The notes under the pieces: generated by a model | Database searches by the model: none | The model's input: the letters and a program-made list of their open reading frames with translations, nothing else | What the model was told of the DNA's origin: nothing | Made by a program: the position numbers and the translations under genes | Part shown: positions 15,654-24,964 of the stretch, piece after piece | How positions within the stretch are numbered: position 1 is the first letter of the stretch | Layout: each line of letters starts with the position of its first letter | Assembly: GCA_021845645.1 (NCBI GenBank) | Contig: JAJZVM010000008.1 | Span: 1-64,000, forward strand | DNA from: Bacillota bacterium | Lineage (GTDB): Bacteria; Bacillota_E; JAJZYS01; JAJYTV01 | Length of the DNA stretch: 64,000 nt | Direction of reading: 5' to 3'

Positions 15654-18586
15654 GGTTGCCCTGGTCCTGCTTCCTTGGTACGCGACGGCTTGCCGGGCAT
15701 GCCCTGCAATTCCGCCAGCATGGACCTGTCCGCATGGAGGTGCGCCCTGACGCAGAGCTCGAGCTGCTCGGGCGAGGCCCCTTCGTCCGCGACCTCCGTC
15801 ACGAACTCGAGCGGCCACGGGGCCGCATCGCGCCTCGTGGCGCGACGTGCCGTCTGGAAGGGCCAGCCGCGGTCGCGCCGCGAGGGATAGCGGTCGGGGC
15901 AGAGCATCTGGCCATAGCGCTCATAGCGGTCCCAGAGGAGAGCCTGCGCCTCCTTGAGCTCCGGATCAAGATCGAGCGCTCCGACGACCCGCTGCCAGAA
16001 GGGCAGGATCTCCTGCCCCGGTCCGTCGTCGCCGGGACCGCCCTGGCCGATGCCGTAGAAGACGCCGCTCGGATAGGTGTAGGCGACGGGGAAGAGCGGC
16101 GGCGAGCTCCGCCCGCTGAACGGCTGTGCCCACTCGTGGCCCGGCACCCCGTGGTCGTCGACGAGCACGTCCACCGAGAAGTCCTGGGTCAGCCGCGGGC
16201 GGACGAGGGCCTCGCCGAAGGGCGAGTCCAGTGGGTCCCTGCCGAACTCGTGCCCGACGGCGTTGAACCGCGCCGCGTGCAGCTTCCAGCGCGGGTGTTC
16301 CGTCGCCAGCTCGCGATGCAGGGCCGCGCCGTCCGGATTCTCCATCGGCACCACCAGCACGACGGCTCCGGGGCCTGCCTCCCTGAGTCCATGGAGCAGC
16401 CGCAAGGCGCTGACGGTCGACGACGTCTCGTTCGCGTGGTGGCCCGCGACGACAAAGAGTGTCGGCAGGTGGCAGGCCATGCGCCGCGGCGAGTACAGGA
16501 GCCCCTCGACGCCGGGACACCACAGGGCGGCGGGGATCTCCCTGCCCATGTAGCTGTGGCCTTCCACCCATGCGATGGCGCCCGACCCGGCCGCCGCCGC
16601 CCGGGTCAGGGGCCAGGCCTCCTCGGGCCTGTAAGGCTGCGTCAGGTCGGGGGACCCGGGCCAAGGGGCCATTCCCCCGTCGACGGGCTGCGACGCGAGC
16701 CAAAGCCCAGGCGGCAGCTGGCCCGCCGGCACGCCATAGCCGTCGGGCGGCTCGTCCTCGGGCACGGCCAGGAGGCGCCCGTCCCGCCAGGCGATCTCGC
16801 GCAGGCGCAAGGGGATGGGGGTGCAGGGCCGCAGTTCCTCCGCGGCGGCGGTCAGGCGCAGGGTGAGGCGGGTGGGCAGGCCCTCTTCCACCCGCACCCG
16901 CGGCACGATGGCGCCGGGCGCGCGGATGGCTCCGCCGCCGCGCGCCTTCGTCAAGGGCTCGAGGGCCGCGATCGTCCCGAAGTAGATCTCCTCGTGCAGC
17001 TCCTCCGCGGGCGAGAAGCGCTCCCAGGGGACCGGCAGATCCTCGTCGGGCTCCGAGAGCGTCACGCTTGCCTCGAGGCGGCCGAAGAGCGGCAGGCCCG
17101 TCTTGGCCTCGAGGATGGGCCGAAGGTCGGAAAGTCCCGCCATGAAGGCCTGGAAGGCGGCTTCGGTGTCCGTCTCGACCGGCGTCTCGGCGAGCAGGCG
17201 GCCGTCGGCCGCCCTGAGGCGGACGCCGCCCGTCTCGACGGCCGCCGACTTGCCGGGATAGATCGCCCCAAGGTCCATTGGCCGCAGGAGCGGTGTCAGG
17301 CGGCGTTCGAGGACCACGGCCCCCGTCCCGTCCCTGGCCAGGGCGGCGTAGCAGGGCTCGTCGTAGAGAGCGAGCCGCACGGCCCCGGCGGGCAGCCCGA
17401 GGGCCGCCTGCAGGAGCTCGTCCGCCGGCGCGAGGCCCGCCACCCAGCTGCAGGCGTCGCCGAGCTCGTCCGCCGCGGCCGCGTGGCGCGGCACCCGCAG
17501 CTCGATGTCCGCCACCGGCACCGAGGACAGGTCGGGCAGGACCTCCTCCGCGAGCCAGTGGTAGGCCTGCTTGTAGGCGGAGCGCGGCATGATCTCCGCC
17601 GCGTCGGACCCGTGCCGCCGGAGGATCTCCCGGGCCTTTTCCGCGAGATCGCGGCGCACCGCGAGGGTCTCGGACAGGAAAAGCTCGACGCGCCCCGGCG
17701 GCGTGCCGGTCTGCCGCAGGAGACCCTCGAGGGCCCCGAGCAGCCGCTCACCTTCCCAGGGCACCTCCCAGGTGCCTTCGTAGATCGCGGTGTCCGAGAT
17801 GGCCGGCGGGCCCAGGCGCTGGAGGCGGATCGGCCGCTCGGGGTAGACCGGCAGGGCGGCCATCGCCCGCAGGGCCGCGATGCCCGCGGGGCCGCCCGGC
17901 AGGCTGAGGCGCCCGCCCGGATCACGGCGGATGGCGTCGGAATCCTGGTCGAGGAAGGGCCCGCTCCGGCCTCGTTCCCCTGTCGTGAGCAAAGGCAGCG
18001 ACAGCTCGCCCTCGTACGAGACCGCGAGGCGCACCGCATACGCCGCAAAGGCGAGGACCCACTCCGCCTCGACCCCCGCCGGCACCAAAACGCCCCCGGG
18101 CATGCCGCCCTGGCCCGGGACCAGGGCGAGGATCTCCGGCTGCGGCGCCTGCGCACCAAGGCCCGGGCCGCCCGGCGCGAGCGTCGCCACCTCGCCCGAC
18201 GCCATCTGGACCTGAATCTCGCCAAGCTCGCCGGACACCAAGGCGACCGAACGCGCCCCCGCCGGCACCCGCGCCTGCGCGATGGCCCGGGCGAGCAGCA
18301 CCGCCGCGTCCGGGTCTCGCCAGGCTAGGCGAAAACGCCCTGGGGCCCCTGCCGTCAATCTCGCCGGCGGTCCAGCGTACACCCTGGCGATCTCCAGGAC
18401 GTGCCCCGCCTCCTCGCCCGACCACACGAGCCTGCGCACGGCCCTGCGCCGCTGCGCGAGGGCGGCAAGCCAGTCCGCAAGACCGAGCAGGGCGTCGCCC
18501 GGTGTGTCGCCCTCAAGCAGCAGCGAAAGGTCCAGAGGATCCCCCTCGAGGCATGGCAGCAAGGGATCCAGCAAGAGGCTATCCAC
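15650..18586 (-). CDS. Large M14-family zinc metallopeptidase
   Basis: The 978-residue protein ends in a zinc carboxypeptidase-like (M14) domain at about residues 660-900. The zinc motif HANE (His717-x-x-Glu720) is intact, followed by the family's NPDG (750-753) and a third candidate ligand, His812 in VDDHGVPGHEW. The first 650 residues are not recognised; they contain no signal peptide or membrane segment, so the enzyme looks cytoplasmic. M14 domains alone are about 300 residues, so two-thirds of this protein is unexplained. It is embedded between peptide-transport permeases and 5-oxoprolinase genes, with stop/start overlap to pxpB, and probably processes imported peptides, perhaps pyroglutamyl or gamma-glutamyl ones. 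Start is GTG after GGGAGGGACGGAAGG. Confidence 0.85.
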   Translation of the reverse strand: MDSLLLDPLLPCLEGDPLDLSLLLEGDTPGDALLGLADWLAALAQRRRAVRRLVWSGEEAGHVLEIARVYAGPPARLTAGAPGRFRLAWRDPDAAVLLARAIAQARVPAGARSVALVSGELGEIQVQMASGEVATLAPGGPGLGAQAPQPEILALVPGQGGMPGGVLVPAGVEAEWVLAFAAYAVRLAVSYEGELSLPLLTTGERGRSGPFLDQDSDAIRRDPGGRLSLPGGPAGIAALRAMAALPVYPERPIRLQRLGPPAISDTAIYEGTWEVPWEGERLLGALEGLLRQTGTPPGRVELFLSETLAVRRDLAEKAREILRRHGSDAAEIMPRSAYKQAYHWLAEEVLPDLSSVPVADIELRVPRHAAAADELGDACSWVAGLAPADELLQAALGLPAGAVRLALYDEPCYAALARDGTGAVVLERRLTPLLRPMDLGAIYPGKSAAVETGGVRLRAADGRLLAETPVETDTEAAFQAFMAGLSDLRPILEAKTGLPLFGRLEASVTLSEPDEDLPVPWERFSPAEELHEEIYFGTIAALEPLTKARGGGAIRAPGAIVPRVRVEEGLPTRLTLRLTAAAEELRPCTPIPLRLREIAWRDGRLLAVPEDEPPDGYGVPAGQLPPGLWLASQPVDGGMAPWPGSPDLTQPYRPEEAWPLTRAAAAGSGAIAWVEGHSYMGREIPAALWCPGVEGLLYSPRRMACHLPTLFVVAGHHANETSSTVSALRLLHGLREAGPGAVVLVVPMENPDGAALHRELATEHPRWKLHAARFNAVGHEFGRDPLDSPFGEALVRPRLTQDFSVDVLVDDHGVPGHEWAQPFSGRSSPPLFPVAYTYPSGVFYGIGQGGPGDDGPGQEILPFWQRVVGALDLDPELKEAQALLWDRYERYGQMLCPDRYPSRRDRGWPFQTARRATRRDAAPWPLEFVTEVADEGASPEQLELCVRAHLHADRSMLAELQGMPGKPSRTKEAGPGQP

Positions 18587-18603
18587 CTTCCGTCCCTCCC
18601 GGT

Positions 18604-19506
18604 TCAGTGCCCGTGCGACGGGTCGTTCACATCGCGGAGCCAGTCACCGAGCAGATTGAAGCCCATGACGCTGAAGAAGATGGCGAAGCCGGGGAAGACG
18701 GTGAGCCACCACGCCGTCTCGATGTAGTTGCGCCCGTCGGCCACCATGGAGCCCCAGGACGGCGTCGAGGGGCTGATGCCGAGGCCGAGGAAGGCGAGGC
18801 CCGCCTCGAGCAGGATGTTCACCGCGATGTTCATCGTCGCGAGCACGATCACGGAGTCCGAGATGTTGGGCAGGATGTGGCGGAAGATGATCCTGGCGCG
18901 GGAGGCGCCGCTCGCCTGCGCGGCGTTGACGTAGAGCATGTGCCGCTGCTGCAGCGTCTGGCTGCGCACGATGCGCGCGTAGTCCGTCCAGCCGGAGAGC
19001 GCGAGCACGACGACCACCTTCCAGAGGCCGGGACCGGAGATGGCCATCAGGGTGAGGGCCATCAGGATGAAGGGGAAGGCCATCTGCAGGTCGGTGAGGC
19101 GCATCAGGAGGTTGCCGAGCCAGCCGCCCGCATAGCCGCTGTAGAGCCCGATCAGGGTGCCGACGGCCATGGAGCAGAGCACCGCGAGCACGGCCAGGTC
19201 GACCGAGATGCGCGTGCCGGACACGATCATGCCGAGGAGGTTGCGTCCGAGGTAGTCGCTGCCCAGCGGGTACATGGCGGACCCGCCATGCACGAAGATC
19301 GGCGGCAGGAGCGCCTTGTTGAGGTTGATCGCCGTCGCCGCGTGCGGCTCCAGAAAGGGGCCGAACACGGTGGCGAGCACGGTGAGCAGCACGAAGAGGG
19401 CACCGATGACGGCACTGGGGCTCCGCACGAAGAGCCGCGCGAGGCGAAGGCCCTTGCGCTGCCTCTTCTCCTGTTGGGTGTCTTCGGGACTTGCGGGCGC
19501 GATCAT
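18604..19506 (-). CDS. Peptide-type ABC transporter permease (DppC/OppC family)
   Basis: The 300-residue inner-membrane permease has an N-terminal membrane helix (residues about 32-52), the OppC-type N-terminal segment with GSDYLGRNLL, and five further helices with the EAA loop (VNAAQASGASRARIIFRHIL), which docks on the ATPase. It forms the channel with the DppB-type subunit encoded just upstream (11 nt gap). The ATG follows AGGGGGGAAGGC. The operon includes no ATPase subunit, so the transporter must share ATPases encoded elsewhere. Confidence 0.94.
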   Translation of the reverse strand: MIAPASPEDTQQEKRQRKGLRLARLFVRSPSAVIGALFVLLTVLATVFGPFLEPHAATAINLNKALLPPIFVHGGSAMYPLGSDYLGRNLLGMIVSGTRISVDLAVLAVLCSMAVGTLIGLYSGYAGGWLGNLLMRLTDLQMAFPFILMALTLMAISGPGLWKVVVVLALSGWTDYARIVRSQTLQQRHMLYVNAAQASGASRARIIFRHILPNISDSVIVLATMNIAVNILLEAGLAFLGLGISPSTPSWGSMVADGRNYIETAWWLTVFPGFAIFFSVMGFNLLGDWLRDVNDPSHGH

Positions 19507-19516
19507 GCCTTCCCCC

Positions 19517-20443
19517 CTACTCCAGATGGATCTGCGGGTCCAGCAGGAGGTAGAGAAGGTCCACGAGGAGGTTCATCAGCACGAGCAAGGAGGCCGTCAC
19601 CACCACGATGCCCTGGACGAGCGGGAAGTCCCGCTGCTCCACGGCCTGATAGGCGAGGCTGCCGATGCCCGGCCAGGAGAACACCACCTCGACGAAGACG
19701 ATGCCTCCGAGCAGGGCGCCGAAGGTGGAGCCCATGTAGGTGACGACCGGGATGAGGGCGTTGCGCAGCGCGTGCCGCATGATGACCGACCGCTCCTTGA
19801 GCCCCTTGGCGCGCGCCGTGCGCACGTAGTCGTGGCGCAGCACCTCGAGCATGCTCGAGCGCACGAGGCGGCTCTGGATGCCCGACAGGATGAGCCCGAG
19901 CGTGAGGGCGGGCAGCACGAGCGACTGCCATGTGCCGTATCCCGAGGCCGGCAGCCAGCGCAGGGCGACGGAGAAGATGGTGATCAGCATGATGCCGAGC
20001 CAGAAGTTCGGGAAGGAGATGCCGGCCAGGGCGAACACCCGCGCGCCGAGGTCGACGAAGGAGTTCGGCCGCAACGCGGCGATGATGCCGACGGGGAACG
20101 CGATCAAGGCTCCCACGACCAAGCCGGCGACCGCCAGCAGGGCCGTCGCGCCGAGGCGGCTGCCGATCAGCGACGCCACGGGCTGGCCGGTGTCGTAGGA
20201 GGTGCCGAGATTGCCGTGCAGGGCGCCGGCGAGAAACAGCTCGTACTGCCGCCACAGCGGCTGGTCCAGGCCAAGCGCGTGGCGCAGCTGGTCGATGGCC
20301 TGCCGCGTCGGTTCGACACCCTGCAGCATGGAGGCTGCGGGGTCGCCGGTGAGGCGGATGGCGACGAACACCACGACCGAGACGAGCAGGATGACGGCCG
20401 CCGCGTTGACAAGCCGGCGCACGACGTACCACGCAAGATCCAA
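19517..20443 (-). CDS. Peptide-type ABC transporter permease (DppB/OppB family)
   Basis: The 308-residue permease has the DppB layout: N-terminal helix (VNAAAVILLVSVVVFVAIRL), a large extracytoplasmic loop with DQPLWRQYELFLAGALHGNLG, and helices flanking the EAA loop YVRTARAKGLKERSVIMRHA. TTG at 20443 is preferred because GGGGTGAT lies 7 nt upstream; an in-frame GTG at 20467 would add 8 residues but has no ribosome site. The gene follows the solute-binding protein across a 73-nt spacer that contains a strong hairpin. Substrate is probably di/oligopeptides, from family and neighbours. Confidence 0.93.
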   Translation of the reverse strand: MDLAWYVVRRLVNAAAVILLVSVVVFVAIRLTGDPAASMLQGVEPTRQAIDQLRHALGLDQPLWRQYELFLAGALHGNLGTSYDTGQPVASLIGSRLGATALLAVAGLVVGALIAFPVGIIAALRPNSFVDLGARVFALAGISFPNFWLGIMLITIFSVALRWLPASGYGTWQSLVLPALTLGLILSGIQSRLVRSSMLEVLRHDYVRTARAKGLKERSVIMRHALRNALIPVVTYMGSTFGALLGGIVFVEVVFSWPGIGSLAYQAVEQRDFPLVQGIVVVTASLLVLMNLLVDLLYLLLDPQIHLE

Positions 20444-20473
20444 CGGCCATATCACCCCGGATCGCACAAGGAT

Positions 20474-20509
20474 GAGGGGCGGCGCAGCGATGCCGCGCCG
20501 CCGCCCCTC
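20474..20509 (-). terminator. Attenuator-like hairpin between binding protein and permease genes
   Basis: On the minus strand, 8 nt after the solute-binding protein stop codon, GAGGGGC..GGCGC pairs with GCGCC..GCCCCTC (12 bp in all, a 3-nt bulge). No U-run follows, so it may act as an RNA stabiliser or partial terminator giving more binding protein than permease. Confidence 0.5.
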
Positions 20510-20516
20510 TGCTGCC

Positions 20517-22076
20517 TTACTGGCTTACGGAGACCGGCCAGAGCCAGACGCGGTCGTCCGGCGGTGCCACGAAGCCGTGCACCCGGCTGTCGGTGGCCCA
20601 GAGGTTCGTCACGTCGTAGAGCGGGATGCCGACGACCTGGTCGTGCAGGATCGTGTCGAGCTTGTAGAAGTCCTGGAGCCGCGTCTGGGTGTCGAGCGTG
20701 CTGCGCTCGGCGTCGATCAGGCTCGTGACCTCGGGGTTCGAGTAGGTGGGGTTCCAGAACTGCTTCGGGGTGTAGAGCAGCACGGCGGTGTTGTCGAAGT
20801 CGAGGGTCCAGCCGCCCCAGCCGAACTCCCAGAGGTCGCCGGCCTTGCCCTGCCCGGCCGGGATCAGGTTGTTGAAGAAGGTGTTCTCGTCATAGGGCTG
20901 CAGGTTCGCCTGCAGGCCGACCTGCTGCAGGTAGCCGGCGACCGCCTGCGCGACCTGCTCGAACGTCGAGTCGCTGCCGACGTAGCCGAGCGTCACCGTC
21001 GTCCCGGGCTTCACGCCCGCCTGCTGCAGGAGTGCCTTGGACTGCGTCGGGTCGTAGGGGTACGGCTTGAGGTTCGGGTCGTTGCCGAACGAGAGCGGGC
21101 CCTGGAACGTGGAGATCCGCTGCGCGTAGCCGTGCAGGACGGTCTTGATGATGGCCGGCATGTTGATGGCCTCGGCGATCGCCAGGCGCACCTTCGGGTT
21201 GTTGGTGGGGGCGACGCTCATGTCGGTGCCGAGCTCATAGACGGTCGGCGAGGACACGGGCATGAGGTGCAGCGAGGGGTCGGACTTGACCACGGAGGCC
21301 TGCGCGACCGGGACGGCCTGCATGATGTCGATCGCGCCGGTCTGGAGGTCCGCAAGGCGCGTCGAGTCCTCCGTGACGAACTCGAACGTCACCTGCGCCA
21401 GCTTGGCCGGTCCCCGCCAGTACTTGTCGAAGCGCTGCAGGACCACCTCGGAGCCCTTGACGTACTTGACCATCTTGAACGGGCCGGTGCCGATCGGGTG
21501 GGTGCCGAAGTAGGTGCTGCCGTACTTCGCGATGTACTTCGGCGGCACGATCATCGCGCCGTAGCCCGCCAGCTTGGTGATCAGCGTGGGGTCCGGGTGG
21601 CTCAGGGTGAACTCGACCTCGTACGTGCCGAGGGCCTGAACCTTCTGGATGGCGTTGTAGTTGGCGTACTCGGGGCCCTTCTGGCCCAGGGGGCCGGTCA
21701 GGCGGTCGAAGGTGAACACCACCGCGTTCGCGTTGAACGGCTCACCGTCCTGGAACTGGACGTTGTGGCGCAGCTGCATGACGAGGTGGGTCGTGTTGAG
21801 CCACTTCCACGACGTGGCGAGTCCTGGCTGGATCTTCAGGGTCGGCGTGCGAAAGACGAGGCCGTCAAAGATGTTCGAGGCGATCTCGCCCCAAGCCAGC
21901 GTGAAGGTGGCGATCGGATCGAAGTTCCCGGGGTCGGCGTCCGCCTCGCCGATGACGAGGCTGCCTCCACTGAGGGCCTTGGCCGAGGCGGTGGCAGGAT
22001 GCACAACCCCCCCGACGAGCCCGGCACTCAACGCCAGGACCGCCCCCAGAGCAAGAATCCCCTTGTGTCGAGCCAA
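20517..22076 (-). CDS. Peptide-type ABC transporter solute-binding protein (SBP_bac_5 family)
   Basis: Exported substrate-binding protein of about 519 residues with a signal peptide (basic start ARHKG, hydrophobic core, cut near ATASA). Family 5 features include GGSLVIGEADADPGNFDPI, HNVQFQDGEPFNANAVVFTF, KYGSTYFGTHPIGTGPFKMV and a C-terminal PLYDVTNLW. No lipobox cysteine is seen. The start is uncertain: TTG 22076 suits AAAGGG at about 11 nt, while GTG 22085 or 22088 lies too close to it. It is the first gene of the seven-gene operon ending with pxpA and is read divergently from the IclR regulator. Confidence 0.92.
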   Translation of the reverse strand: MARHKGILALGAVLALSAGLVGGVVHPATASAKALSGGSLVIGEADADPGNFDPIATFTLAWGEIASNIFDGLVFRTPTLKIQPGLATSWKWLNTTHLVMQLRHNVQFQDGEPFNANAVVFTFDRLTGPLGQKGPEYANYNAIQKVQALGTYEVEFTLSHPDPTLITKLAGYGAMIVPPKYIAKYGSTYFGTHPIGTGPFKMVKYVKGSEVVLQRFDKYWRGPAKLAQVTFEFVTEDSTRLADLQTGAIDIMQAVPVAQASVVKSDPSLHLMPVSSPTVYELGTDMSVAPTNNPKVRLAIAEAINMPAIIKTVLHGYAQRISTFQGPLSFGNDPNLKPYPYDPTQSKALLQQAGVKPGTTVTLGYVGSDSTFEQVAQAVAGYLQQVGLQANLQPYDENTFFNNLIPAGQGKAGDLWEFGWGGWTLDFDNTAVLLYTPKQFWNPTYSNPEVTSLIDAERSTLDTQTRLQDFYKLDTILHDQVVGIPLYDVTNLWATDSRVHGFVAPPDDRVWLWPVSVSQ

Positions 22077-22100
22077 AACCTGCACCACCCTTTCTCATCA

Positions 22101-22120
22101 GATGGACCACTCCGTCCATC
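22101..22120. promoter_or_regulatory. Palindromic operator candidate
   Basis: GATGGAC-CACTCC-GTCCATC is a perfect 7-bp inverted repeat, 13 bp before the binding-protein start region and within the divergent intergenic space shared with the IclR gene. The size and place fit an IclR-family operator. Confidence 0.55.
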
Positions 22121-22246
22121 CTATTGGCCAGCAGTGTTCGTCGCACGGAGGAAAGATCCTGCTTCCGTCGAAGGCATATTTCCATAACGTTCGTGGGCCA
22201 CGCTTGAATCAGGAAGGAAACCGCGTATCCCACAGGAGGCTTTTGC

Positions 22247-23080
22247 TTGGCTAGCGACCAGCTCGGCGCGCTCGAGAAGGCGCTGCATCTCCTTGGTCTC
22301 TTCGGACAGAGCGCGGACAGCGTGCAAACCCTGAGCGAGCTGACGCGCAGGTCGGGCCTCAGCAGGGCGACGTGCCACCGCGCGCTCCGCACGCTCCAGG
22401 AGTACGGCCTGCTGGACCGCGAGGGCGACGCCTACCGGCTCGGCTACCGCATCCTGGAGCTCGCCGGGTTCGTCAAGGACACGATCGAGCCGCTGCAGGC
22501 CGGGCGCGACATCATGGACCGGCTGCGCGACGAGGTCGACCAGTCGGTGCAGCTCGTGGTGCTGAGCGGCGACGAGGGCGTCTACGTGGAGGTGCTCGGA
22601 TCGTTCTCGCCTGCCCGGCTCTACATCCGCCCCGGACGTCGCGCGCCGCTCTACTGCGGCGCCTCGACGCGGCTTCTCCTCTCGACGCTCGAGGACGCCC
22701 AGGTGGACGCGATCCTCGGCCGGGTCTCCTTCACCGCCCTGACGAGCCGCACCCCGCGGACGCCGGAAGAGGTGTGGCACAAGGTGCGGGAGACGCGCGA
22801 GAGCTGGGTCGCCCTGAGCCTCGGCGAGATGGAGCCGTACTCCGCGGAGCTCGCGGTGCCGGTCCTCGGCAGCAGGGGCAGCCCCGTCGCGGCGCTCAGC
22901 GTGGCCGGCCGGCACGAGCGCTACATGTCCCGCGAAGGGCTCGCGGAACTCCTTGCGGCGCTCGACGCCGCCGCCCTCTCCATCTCGAGGCGTCTCGGCT
23001 TCGACGACAGCTGGCCCGTGCGCCCGGACCTCTTCCTGGCCGCGGTCGGCGAGCCGTACCGGAGCGATCTCGCCCGCTGA
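22247..23080 (+). CDS. IclR-family transcriptional regulator
   Basis: The 277-residue protein has an N-terminal winged helix-turn-helix (LGALEKALHLLGLFGQ, then TLSELTRRSGLSRATCHRAL at about 26-50) and a C-terminal GAF-like IclR effector domain (RRAPLYCGASTRLLLSTL, then YSAELAVPVLGSRGSPVAAL). It lies divergently from the peptide/pyroglutamate operon and is the obvious regulator of it, probably sensing a small-molecule product. The TTG start at 22247 follows AGGAGG at 8 nt. Confidence 0.93.
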   Translation: MASDQLGALEKALHLLGLFGQSADSVQTLSELTRRSGLSRATCHRALRTLQEYGLLDREGDAYRLGYRILELAGFVKDTIEPLQAGRDIMDRLRDEVDQSVQLVVLSGDEGVYVEVLGSFSPARLYIRPGRRAPLYCGASTRLLLSTLEDAQVDAILGRVSFTALTSRTPRTPEEVWHKVRETRESWVALSLGEMEPYSAELAVPVLGSRGSPVAALSVAGRHERYMSREGLAELLAALDAAALSISRRLGFDDSWPVRPDLFLAAVGEPYRSDLAR

Positions 23081-23109
23081 CTAAGGTGTCCCCCGGTCCT
23101 CGTCCAACG

Positions 23110-23136
23110 CCGCCCCGCTGCGGCGCAGCAGGGCGG
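23110..23136. terminator. Bidirectional terminator-like hairpin
   Basis: CCGCCCCGCTG (23110-23120) and CAGCAGGGCGG (23126-23136) pair over 11 bp with one mismatch around a 5-nt loop. It sits between two convergent genes, the IclR regulator and the helicase partner. Confidence 0.5.
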
Positions 23137-23263
23137 TCCGTGCGTCGTCCCGCGCCGACGTGGCGCGGACCTTCGGGACATAGGCCTGCGGCACGCCGAG
23201 CCTGCCGAGCGGTCCCAGGGGCCGTCACCCCGACGTACGGGAGGCCTCAGCCGCCGCGTCCGC

Positions 23264-24964
23264 CTACAGCGCCTCGATGACGGTCCCGGCGCCCCAGTCG
23301 AGAGACCTCAGCATCCGCTGGCTCTTCCTGCGCTCCTTGAGGGCGTCCTCGTGGTAGAGGCCGCTCAGGCTGAACACACCTTGCAGCGCTGCGTAGCCGC
23401 CGCGCTCGAGGGCCGTCCGCACCTGCTCCTCGCGCCCTGCGGCGATGACGAGGCAGGTGTCGCCCAGGACCTCGATCACATCCTGGCGCACCGCACGCAG
23501 CGCGAGCGCCGCCTCGGCGTCCTCGCGCGTGTGGCAGACGAGCATGGCCGCCTCCACGAAGCGGTACCGGCCGACCCGCCCGAGCCACTCCTCGATGCGG
23601 AAGCGCACGGCCTGCGGCAGACCGGTGCGGCTCCACGCCTCGAGTTCGCCGAGGATGTCGTCCGGCTTCACGCCCGCCTCGACCCCATGTTGCAGGCTCT
23701 CCTGGGATACCTGATAGGTGCACACGACATCCACCCTGGCCGGCCGCGCCACCGCCTCCAGCCAGGCAAGCCGGGCGGGCGGCAGGTCCGGGGGCACCAG
23801 GATGTCGCCGTTCGGCAGGATGGACCAACGCCCCTCGAGGGCCGGCTCCACCGGCTGCCCGCCGTAGACCACCTCGCCCGCGGGCATGAGGCGCACGCCG
23901 GGCTCACCGGCCACCGTGCCCGCCTCCAGCGCGCCGAGCTGCGACAAGGCCCGCAGCAGCGATGCCGCCTCGAGGGGCTGCACCGCCTCGAAGAGGCCCG
24001 TGCGCCCCGCCTGGACGGCGGCAAGGAGCCGCGTCGGCAGGAGCCAGCTCGCCGGGCTGATGAACTTCTGCCAGTAGTCCGCGACGAGCGAGCGGGCGTG
24101 CAGGTCCCAGACGGCCAGCACCGCCCTGCGCCAGATCTCGGAGACGGGCTTCTTCCCGAGGCGCCGCCGCCAGTCGCGCACGGGCTCTATCTCGCCGTCC
24201 CGGACGGCGAGCAGGCCGAGGCCGAACGCGAGCCAGAGCAGGAGGCCGACGTCCGGTTGCGCCTGGCCGGCCCACGGGCCGTAGAGCGAAGGGTCCGGCA
24301 TGGCCGCGGCGATGGTGCCCCAGGCCTTGGAGACGAGATCCAGGCGGCTGGGCGTGAGCAGCCGCCGCAGGCGCTCCGCGTCGCGCCGGTAGATGCTGCC
24401 GGACTGCGTGATGCCCGCCGGCTTGCGGTGGAGCTCGCCCAGGACGCGCACGAGATCCGAAAGCCACTCGCAGCTGAGGGACGCCCTGTCCTCGGGCGCT
24501 TTAGAGAGCTGGAGGTAGAATGGACGGCCCGCCGCCTGCGCGGCCTCCGCCGCCAGCACCGGCGCGGCCCACGCCGCCGTTTCCGCCGCCATGTGGTAGC
24601 CGGGGCGCGTCGCCCAGTAGTCGCGGACGCCGAGCGAGTGCAGGAGCCCATTGGCCAAGAGGTCCTCGCAGAGCTCCCGGATCCCGGGCCCCTTCAGGCT
24701 GTGACCGCCCGGCCCGTCGATCGTGCGCCCAGGCAGCACGCCCGAGCCGTGCCAGGCAATGTCGAAGAGGAGTGCCTGCGCTTCTGGGGAGCAGCCGGAG
24801 ACGGCCTTCTCCACGCCCGACTGCGTCGAGAGTCCCTCCACCACCTTCGCGAGGAGGGCCTGCGGCGCAAGCCCTTTGACGTCGATGCCCACCGCCTGCG
24901 CGACCCGCCGCAGCTCCGAGATCTTGGTGGAGATGCTCCGCTCGAGGAGCGGCAGCTCAGGCAT
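23264..24964 (-). CDS. XPB partner protein with helicase C-terminal-like (Helicase_C_3) domain
   Basis: The 566-residue protein has no helicase ATPase motifs. Its N-terminus (LERSISTKISELRRVAQAVG) looks helical and SAP/winged-helix-like. The C-terminal part (GRWSILPNGDILVPPDLPPA, then VCTYQVSQESLQHGVEAGVK and IVGDILGEL-type sequence) matches the helicase-associated domain found in proteins that accompany bacterial XPB helicases. Its start overlaps the XPB stop by 8 nt, so the two are translationally coupled and probably act together in DNA repair or transcription-coupled unwinding. The biochemical role is unknown. Confidence 0.82.
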   Translation of the reverse strand: MPELPLLERSISTKISELRRVAQAVGIDVKGLAPQALLAKVVEGLSTQSGVEKAVSGCSPEAQALLFDIAWHGSGVLPGRTIDGPGGHSLKGPGIRELCEDLLANGLLHSLGVRDYWATRPGYHMAAETAAWAAPVLAAEAAQAAGRPFYLQLSKAPEDRASLSCEWLSDLVRVLGELHRKPAGITQSGSIYRRDAERLRRLLTPSRLDLVSKAWGTIAAAMPDPSLYGPWAGQAQPDVGLLLWLAFGLGLLAVRDGEIEPVRDWRRRLGKKPVSEIWRRAVLAVWDLHARSLVADYWQKFISPASWLLPTRLLAAVQAGRTGLFEAVQPLEAASLLRALSQLGALEAGTVAGEPGVRLMPAGEVVYGGQPVEPALEGRWSILPNGDILVPPDLPPARLAWLEAVARPARVDVVCTYQVSQESLQHGVEAGVKPDDILGELEAWSRTGLPQAVRFRIEEWLGRVGRYRFVEAAMLVCHTREDAEAALALRAVRQDVIEVLGDTCLVIAAGREEQVRTALERGGYAALQGVFSLSGLYHEDALKERRKSQRMLRSLDWGAGTVIEAL

